A DNA stretch of 64,000 nt, taken from NCBI GenBank assembly GCA_947247005.1, contig OX365953.1, positions 4,779,001 through 4,843,000 on the forward strand. Reading direction: 5' to 3'. The DNA comes from Spisula solida. Its lineage: Eukaryota > Mollusca > Bivalvia > Venerida > Mactridae. The stretch's first letter is position 1, and each line of letters starts with the position of its first letter. The notes below the pieces were generated by a model that was given only the letters and a program-made list of their open reading frames with translations, had not been told where the DNA came from and did not search any database. The translations under genes were made by a program, and so were the position numbers. Positions 1 through 9,900 of this stretch are shown here, piece by piece.

Positions 1-306
1 TCTGAGATGTTGTACAATAACTGTTATCACTCAAGGGGGACAACTCTGAGATGTTGTACAGTAACTGTTGTCACTCAAGGGGGACAACTCTGAGATGTTG
101 TACAGTAACTGTTATCACTCAAGGGAGACAACTCTGAGATGTGTACAGTAACTGTTATCACTCAAGGGAGACAACTCTGAGATGTTTTACAGTAACTGTT
201 ATCACTCAAGGGGGACGACTCTGAGATGTTGTACAATAACTGTTATCACTCAAGGGGGACAACTCTGAGATGTTGTACAGTAACTGCTATCACTCACGGG
301 CGACAA
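1..306. repeat. 44-bp minisatellite, about 7 copies
   Basis: The unit begins CTCTGAGATG and contains TGTTATCACTCAAGGG. Copies are nearly identical and run off the left edge of the window, so the full size is unknown. It lies 3' of CUEDC1. Confidence 0.9.
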
Positions 307-509
307 CTCTGTGAAATATCCCCGGTATGTTATTAGGAGAAACCTAGGAGAAATGTGCTACAGTGCAATAAATTGATGAATAAGTGCAAATCTAGTATAC
401 AATACTAAACAAACATAGAAATTAACTGACTTGCATCAGTAAACACTCAAACCGTTCAAAAACAGCTCCACTGCCATGTATGTAATATTTAACAACATAA
501 CTACATGTA

Positions 510-948
510 TATGCACATCTTTTGTGTATTCTTCACTAATTCTTGTCACAAAATCACAGTATAATTACACCGCATCCATCTTTTGTGTGTTCTTCACTGA
601 ATTTTGTCACGAATTCTTGACACAAAATCACAGTATAATTACACCGCATCCATCTTTTGTGTATTCTTCACTGAATTTTGTCACAAATTCTTGACACAAA
701 ATCACAGTATAATTACACTGCATCCATCTTTTGTGTATTCTTCACTGAATTTTTTCACAAATTCTTTACACGAAATCACAGTATAATAATATTAATTACA
801 CCGCATCCATCTTGTGTGTTCTTTACTAAATTTTGTCACAAATTCTTTACACGAATCACAGTATTATTACACCGCATCCATCTTGTGTGTTCTTTACTAA
901 ATTTTGTCACAAATTCTTTACACAAATCACAGTATTATTACACCATAT
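510..948. repeat. About 73-bp tandem repeat ending on the CUEDC1 stop codon
   Basis: About six copies of a unit containing TTGTGTATTCTTCACTGAA and CACAGTATAATTACACCGC. Later copies shorten to about 65 bp. The last copy includes the complement of the final GTG-TAA of CUEDC1 (938-943), so the array begins inside the coding end and forms the start of the 3' UTR. Confidence 0.85.
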
Positions 949-3900
949 CTACAGAGTTATTGTCAAAGTATGTGGTGACACCATCTGGTTTATACGGGGG
1001 TCTCTGAACAGTTCTATGACTTGGTACTCCAATCAATGTTGTTGGCTGCAACATACAATATACAAGTTATAGTTAGAACATATTAAGTAAATTTTAATGA
1101 TTAAAAAGGACGGAGTGAGCGAAGCGAAGCGAGGCCTTTTTAATCATTAAAATTTACTTAATATGTTCTAACTAACTTAGAATATAACATTCTGCATTCT
1201 GATTGGCCGATAGAAATTAGCGCCAACGCAAGACGTCAAGTCTGTTAAGAGAAAATTTTAATGATTAAATTTTCATTTAACCGCGAAAATGCGGCGTTTT
1301 CATTGGCTCATAATGTAGGTTATATTCTAAATAATATTATACAATAAACAAACTCATAATCAGTCAATTCTTAATGCAATATCATCAAATACTGTGAAAT
1401 CATTTAATTTCCATGAGACAAAAGTTCATACAATATGTCCAGTTTTCAACAGGCGTATAAAAATCTAGAATTGCCACAGAGTGACTAATGCTATCCCCAC
1501 ATACCGCTTTGTCACAGACCTATGGCAAACAACATCTATAAAATCACATCACAGACAATAATTGTACAGTTATCTTTAAATTCAACCATACATGACAAAG
1601 TTACAGTCCAGATAACATAACTTATGGTTATTTCTGATCTTTGAACTGCAAGTGTAACCTTGACCTTTGAGATATTGATGTAATTGTTTCGCTTGACACA
1701 CTGTCAGGTATTAGTGGACATTTGTGCCACATAATTTTCAAATCCCACAAAAAATGACTTAGTTAAGCTCTAGACAAGCTCAGTTATGGCCATTTTTACC
1801 TTTGAACTTCAAGTGTGATCTTGACCTACGCAAAAGTGACATAATTATTTAGCACAACACACCCTCTCATGATGGTGAACAAATATCCCAAACTATTAAA
1901 AAATCCTTCAATGTGTGAAGAAGTAACAGCCTTGACAAATTTTGGGAGATTTTATTAATTTAAAATAAATTAGATAAACACATTCGTTGTCAGTTGTTCG
2001 TTACACACACGATTTTATTGGTTTCAAAAAAAATTTTTGGGAGAGACAGACCGACCAACCAACAAAGGGGGTATAACTACTAGTAATTGTAAATGAAGCA
2101 GTTATTTACCAAAGGTTCAATTTCTGTCGGACTGTTACCGTAGCGACTGTCGATATTTAGGTCATCTTCTTCTTCATCTTCATCCTCTAGAAGATTCATC
2201 ATAGAAGGTGCAAGCTTCTCACTGAGTCTGATCAATGTCAAGGTCATATTATATGCTCTAAATAAGGCCAAAATAAAATATTGTTTGTTTCCCCTTCCCT
2301 ACCTACCTGAGCAAAAAGTCCCCTATCCTAAAATTTTTTTACCCTCTGAAAAAAATTGTTTTATGTTGTACGAGAGTATGAATAAAAAAATAATTGACAA
2401 GTAAAAAATTTTTAAAAAAATTTTGCCTAGTGTAATTTCACCAATTATCGACACCTTAAGCATGAAAACAAGTTAAATCGTAAACTCTTCTTAATAACAA
2501 TTCATAATCTTGAGATTTTTATAAAACAAGTTTTCATTGGTCGAAATTTTTAACATGATGTTCCTATTGCAATATATAGACCAATTGTTTGACAGTTTAC
2601 AAACAGCAGTGAAATTACTGTAGAAAAAAATATCGACAACGATCCCCAATTATCGACACCCTCAAACTTTTTGAAAATTATTCATATTCCCGCAGGAGAA
2701 ACTAGCAAATACAGTTAAATAATCAATTTTAACATCAGAAACACGAAATGCATGTATTTAGAAGTAGCACCATCGCTCTGAATTCCAATTACACGCTCGC
2801 TAAGAACATGTGTTTTGTGGTGTTTCTACTGACCTTTATCAATGAACAAGACGTATAAATTAGAGGTAATACATTTTGTTGTTAAAAGTATCATATATTA
2901 CACATAGATCATCCCTATATTTATGACACTATTAAGATATAAATTAAAAACAAATATAGCGCTTTAAAAATAAGACAACTTCAATTCTGGTGTATTAATT
3001 TATATTTAATTGGCTGGTGTCGGTATTAGGGAACTATGTGTTTACATTGCGTATTATTCGCAACACGAGATATTCTCAAAAACAAGGTGATATGCACCTA
3101 AAAGACAGAAAAAATACTGCATTAAGCCATGGTTACACGTAAATGATTTTAAACTGAATAGAAGCACGAGTTTTGAGGATGTATAAGATTGAGAAAAAAA
3201 TCGTGTTTCATACTTCACTTGCTAAATTTTGCAGAAAATATTTCAGTCAACAATAACTTGCGCAAACGATCATCAAAATAGTTGTTGTTGACATAATTTA
3301 TGACGTCCTGACTATGTGCATCGTTTACTTTGAGAGTTGCAGTATTAACAGGTAATTAAATTGGAATTAGGCAAAGGTGTCGATAATAGGGGGATGTCGG
3401 CATTAGGCGAGTTTACTCTACCTACCCACCAACACTTATTGGCCAGGGTCGGGAAGGGGAAACACAAATTTTTATTTTAGGCCTTTTCTCGTTATTTTAC
3501 CAAGAATGATGGTTGACAGCCATTTCCCAATAGACTCCTTGGTTATTTAACGTGCCCAGTGTATTGCACCGACACACGTGAGACTCAGCATAGTGCCCAA
3601 TCCTGAAAATTTGTTGCAAGTCTGTATCGAGAGCCATTAGCACACATATATCTTCATTTAATTTTCAGCAGAAAAGTTCCTTCTATTTACTACAGTAAAC
3701 CCGGAATTCCTGATAATTGCACAGAAGTAGGACCCCTGGGGATTACCTCTGGGTTACCAACCAGTTTATCTCCAGTTGGGTGGGAAACATCGAAAAGCGT
3801 TTCAGATATGACGAAGTGCACTATCTGAGATTCGAACCAAGGACCCATACAACCCAATCAACCACTATACCACCAATTAATCTATGTTATATACCTAATC

Positions 3901-6900
3901 TACTACATAATTGACCTTTTATCATACAATCTATGAGACACATCAATTGTAAAGGATACATTTGTTTTGAATTTTTCTTCTTTCTTTTGAAAAACTTTCT
4001 AGCAAGTGACGAAAGCTGCTTCTTTGAGGCTGAAAAATAAAATACATACATTAAAATAACTACATTAAATTAAGTCAACAAGGAGCCATAATTCTGTAGA
4101 AATGTTGGATAGTGTTACATAGCGTTGACAATGTAAGGTATTTATGATGCTAAACAAGTATGCAAACAATGAATTTGAAGGCAATTCCTAGAATCTGATG
4201 GACTTTGAAAATACTTGAGGTTTAACAACTTCAAAGTTTTGGTTAACAAACAGAAAGGACAATCACTAGATGCCGGGGCATAAGAAGTCATTATAGTATT
4301 TTGATAATGGTGCATACTGAATAACCCTGAACGAATTATAAAAGGAGACGTGAAAGTTCTATGAAAATCAAAACATTTCAATCAAGGGATGTAACTCAAC
4401 TGAAACTAGCAGATAAACACTAAAGTAATCTTTCATAATAATATCTCAAATACTAGAGAAACACGAAACTCAATCAATTTTCATGTCTGACTATATGCCA
4501 AAACCAGTTAATCACATTTTGTATGTAAGGTAGTATTTGCTATTTTGTTATAAATCACAAATTGAGTTCTTTGCAAATTCATATGCCTCATAACATGAAT
4601 ACCTATCCATTAACATTCGACCACAAATTTATAAATTCGCTAAATATGTCTTGTTAATAAGGTGACATCATTTGAAGGGACCTTGACACCATTTAACGGG
4701 AACATAAAGGGGATGAAAGGGACAGCGAGAATACAACTTTTGCCCATGCCATTAAGTTTTCATCATTTAAGGGGACAAAAAGGCACAGAGAATACAAACC
4801 TTTGCCCATGCCACATAGTTTTCATCAGTTAAGGGGACAAAAAGGCGCAGAGAATACAAACCTTTGCCAAAGCCACTAAGTTTATTGCCATCTAAAGGGG
4901 ACAAAAAGGGGATGATAAAGGGACAGAAGGAAAACAAACCTTTGCCCATGCCACTACGTTTGAAGTCATTTAAAGGGGACAAAAGGGACAGAGAGAATAC
5001 AAACCTTTCACATTGCCTTTGCCCAGTCACTAATTTGTCGTTATTGAAGGGGACAAAAAGGGACAGACAGAATACAGACCTTTGCCCATGCCACTAAGTT
5101 GACGTCGAAGTTCAGCATCCTCATCTTTACCAGTAGCAGCTGGTTGACTGAATGGGAAAGCATCCAGCGTCTTATCACTATCGTTACCGTACCCCTCATA
5201 TACTGAAATATTAACAAATACTCAATGTCATTATGTTATAATCATCCTACTGGTTTCTTTATGTGTAGGTATTTCTGTATGACAAATATTCTAAGCATCG
5301 ACAGCTGGTCTAGAAAATAAATATTTTTAGAAGCCAGTAACCAATTACTTAAAAGTTTGCATGAGTACCCATGTTTTTAAACTGATTTTTTTATTAGCCT
5401 TAAATTTAAGAATAGACACAGTGAATATAAAAAAATCTCTCTGTAGGAAAGAACTTTCCCATTTTTTTATTTTTCTACTTAAATGCTATAAAATACCGAC
5501 CCAGGAGTCATTTTGACTCTTCATTTTTAGAGAAGAAGAATCAAGAAACTTACAATCATCTGTTGGGCGTAGAGGTGTTGTAGTTGGTGTAGAAGTCTGT
5601 GTCGCTAACTGCGCTGGTGCCTGGCTTGATGAATTGTTTGTCTCATTCTTAGAATTTAAATGTTCTGGAAAATATGTACAGGTGGTTTTAAAATATAATG
5701 TATGCAGGGGTCTTACTGATTATTCAGGAATAGTAGGACTCCTGCATATGTTACAAAGGGCCATAGGTTGCTCACCTGTCCTAGTAGTTCATGCACCCCA
5801 ATGGTAGCCTCTATTGCATGTACAAGGTTTTGATATTGTCTTATGCTTTATAATTTACATCACATTTAGACCCAATGACATATTGAAGTGATTTGACCTA
5901 ATTACCTAGTTTTTGACCCAGGATGACCCATTATTGAACTTGACCTAGATTTTTTAGATGATCATTGTGACCAGGTTTCATGAAGATTAGACCAAAATTG
6001 TGACCTATAGTGACTACACAAGGTTTATCTATGATTTGACCTTGTGACCTATTTTTTGACCCCGTATGACCCAATATCGAACTTGACCTAGATTTTGTTG
6101 ATATGATCATTGTGAACAAGTTTCATAAATATTCGGCCAAAATTGTGACCTCTAGTGACTACACAAGGTTTTTCTATGATCTGACCTTGTGACCTAGTTT
6201 TCGACCCCGGATGACCCAATATCGAACTTGATCTAGATTTTGTTGTGATGATCATTGTGACCAAGTTTCATAAAGATTAGGCAAAAATTGTGACCTCTAC
6301 TGACTACACAAGGTTTTTCTATGATTTGACCTTGTGACCTAGTTTTTGACCCTGGATGACCCAATATCGAACTTGACCTAGATTTTGTTGAAATGATCAT
6401 TGTGACCAAGTTTCATACAGATTAGGCCAAAATTGTGACCTCTAGCGACTACACATGGTTTTTCTATTATCTGACCCTGTGACCTAGTTTTTGATCCCGG
6501 ATGACCCGATATCGAACTTGGCCTAGATTTTGTTGATATGATCATTGTGACCAAGTTTCATAAAGATTAATTTAAAATTGTGACCTCTAGTGACTACACA
6601 AGGTTTTTCTATGATTTGACCTTGTGACCTAGTTTTTGACCCCTGATGACCCAATATCGAACTTGACCTAGATTTTGTTGAGATGATCATTGTGACCAAG
6701 TTTCATAATGATTAAGCTAAAACTGTGACCTCTAGTGTCTACACAAGTAATTGTGGAAGACGACGGACGCCGGACGCCGGACGACGGACGGACGGACGAA
6801 GAGTGATCACAAAAGCTCACTCTGTTACTTTGTGACAGGTGAGCTAAAAAATATATATAGAGAGAGACATTAGATACAGGCATGTTTTGCGCTGCAGAAG

Positions 6901-9900
6901 TGTGCCAATTCTTATATCTAATAGACAGTCTGGTTCTTAAATATGTAAGAAATTTTGCCTGAAACTGAGAAAATCATACATTTTTTAGCCAAACTAAGCC
7001 AAATACATTACAAAATTAATATACAACAACTGACCTTTTTGGAGTATTTTCATAAAATCATCATTGCTTCGTAGTTCTTGGAGGAACTCACTATTCTGTA
7101 ATGCTAAAGCTAGACGTTCATCCTCCAAATACTGGGCTAACTCAGGGTCGTACTCAGCTGAGGTTTTCTTTCTTCTTCTTTCATTCTCTTTTATTCGTTC
7201 TTCTAACATTCCTTTGCTAAAGTCATGTGTTTCTATTATCTGTTTTTTGAAAATAATTAAAAAATAATATATTATTTTGCACAAACTTTTCAAGATATTA
7301 TAGAGCCTAAAATAAAATATTGTTTGTTTCCCCTTCCCCTACCTACCAAAAAAAAACAGCCCAACCCAAAATATTTTATTACCTAAATCAAAATAATATT
7401 TTTTAAATGAAAAATTGGGGATGAAAATGTTATTTTTTTATACACGGGCTTGTTTCTAACTAGTGAAATAAGGTACCTATTTTAAATTAAGACTGTTGGT
7501 ATTCGCCTAAGTGAATTATTAATACATTTCATTATTTGTTTGTCTTGACCTATGACTATCATTATGAAACAATTCGGAAGAATTCCAAAAAAAAGTATTT
7601 AACCTACCTACCAACCTACCCATTCTAAATCTGCTTGGGTCGGGAAGGAGAAACCAAAAATATTTTAAGTTCAGCCAAGTGGCCATTTGTTTGTCTGTGG
7701 TATTTATCAGTTAAGAGACAGCTGGATGGCAGTGTAGGTCAGAGGAGCAGACACCATTGCATGTACAGCATGTTCTGCCAATCTGCCCCATCATGAATCT
7801 AGAGCAAGCACAACATAAATTTTAACCCACAGAACAGCCTTCGAGACCAAGCTGTGGGGATATACCAGGGTACTGTTTTACCAAAGCACTTACAGAAATC
7901 TTTAACTTACGATCAAATTTAAAGTCTTTGTGTAATTTGTGTACAATTATAAAGAGTGGTAAATTGAGCTGTTATACTGATAAAGAACCATACTTATTAG
8001 ATGAATTACCACCGGCACTACAACAACGACAGATTTACGTATACAGATTATACGATACTTTTTAAATAAACAACTCGAGACATTTTCAAAGTTTACAGTA
8101 CATGTATTTATTTTTAGACACAAAAATATCTATTTATAGATTTGGACAATCATGATCACGTGACTTCACGGGATCCACTTTTTCTTACTTCGAGAGAAAT
8201 ATTGTGCAATGTTTTTATTATCATACCCTGATGAAGGCTTATGTTAAGCCGAAACGTTGGTTAAAATAAATTTGATAAACACATCCGTTGTCAATTGTTG
8301 GTTACACACACTATTTTATTGGTTTCAATGATAATGATTCAGTTAATGAACTCCTACAAACTATACCTCGCACCAATTTGCAATTGTAAATGATTTGTAA
8401 AGAATTTAAATTTGAGCGTAACTTTAAGATTTTTGTAAGTGCTTTGATAAAACAGTACACAGCAAACCTACACCTACAGAAGATGGTGCAGTTCATCACC
8501 CAAACTGATGATATATTAAAGGACGTCAAAGATGGATTGAACGAAAAGAAAGTAGAGTTAATATAGTCTGCAAATCCAAAAAATTGAACAAAATTTGATA
8601 TTATCCTTTCATTTCCCTTCAACAATTATCAAAATTTGCCAAATCTACTGAATTAACATAAAATCATTATTTTTCGTAGGGTTGGAATTTTTTTTCATTT
8701 TGGGGTTTCGCTCAACCATGAAAATCTAACATCAACAATCAACCTCCCAAAAACCGAACAAGAGTTCAATGTTCTGCAATCCAAATTGTCAACACCCACG
8801 AAAAATGTATATAACCCAAATCCACCAAATTTAATACCCATGAGAATTAGTGATTTTACGATATTTATATCTATACAAATGTAAAACTTGCTTACCACGC
8901 CATGTTTCCTATTTTGTGAAGGAGAGTGTCCACTATGCTTCTCTTTATGCCGGGCACCGGACGATTTCCCATCCATTAAACTGAATGACCTTTGAACTTT
9001 ATCCGAAGATTTCCCCTTTTTCTCGGCACTTCGAGATTTAGAGTCCTTCACATCCTTGCTGCCTATACTAGAATGACGGGTGACTTTCTCTGACTTACTG
9101 CGTGATTTGTGTATTTTGGGTCGGGCTTCAGATAATGACAATACATTAACAGGAGTGCCCGATAAAGTTGTCATTTTATCAGAATCAGTTTTGGCACTGG
9201 GCGTTCCATTGTTTGTATCTGGAAACATAAGTCTTAGAAAATCGTCGGGTAAGTTACCCAGCATAGGTGGATTCCAATTCCGATATTCTCTTTTCCGATT
9301 TGTCAAATTAAGATTATCACTTACACTATTCCTCTGAACACAGAAAGCACCAGCATCATGCGTCGGTGAAGAAAACCCAAGTCCTGAATTAGTATGACTC
9401 TGAAGTCCCGAAGGACTTAAACAAGCCATTGCACCAAGAGGTTCAGGGTGTGCATCAACCTCAAGTTTTAGTTGGTTTCTGTTTTGTAATTTTGGCGGTC
9501 CAATGGGCGTCGTCCATATACTTGAAGCTTGATCTGTCGGGCCCGGGGTTCGCATCGCCTCCGAGTATGACGGCGGAGAATCTTCCGACACTGTTCCACC
9601 CACAGCATTCTCTTCTTCAAGATACTTGCCTACCTCGGGCTGAAAATACATGATTGTGATTATTCGGGTTTAACATGGTTTCTTCACTATTTTTCAGTTA
9701 TATATTATACATGGCAGCTGATTTACCTAACAAGTTGTCATGGATTATAATTATTCAGACCATTACTAACCTACCCTTCCACCCGCAACCAACAATTTGT
9801 TTCCATATATATGTAGGGATATCGACATTGACAACATACCTTCATGGAAGGGTATTTCCGGTCATGACATAGAATCAGGTTACTGACAGGTTACAAACCT

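Larger units (their letters stand above)
7860..8466. mobile_element. MITE interrupted by a retroelement insertion
   Basis: Ends GGGTACTGTTTTACCAAAGC and, inverted, GCTTTGATAAAACAGTAC match the intact copy at 13084-13345. Comparison with that copy places the insertion between about 7980 and 8328, with a TGATAA-like repeat on both sides. Confidence 0.65.

Noticed and set aside
4767..5097. Open frames on both strands beside CUEDC1 exon 6
   Set aside because: They run through the exon-derived minisatellite. Only 5202-5080 is supported by phase and homology.
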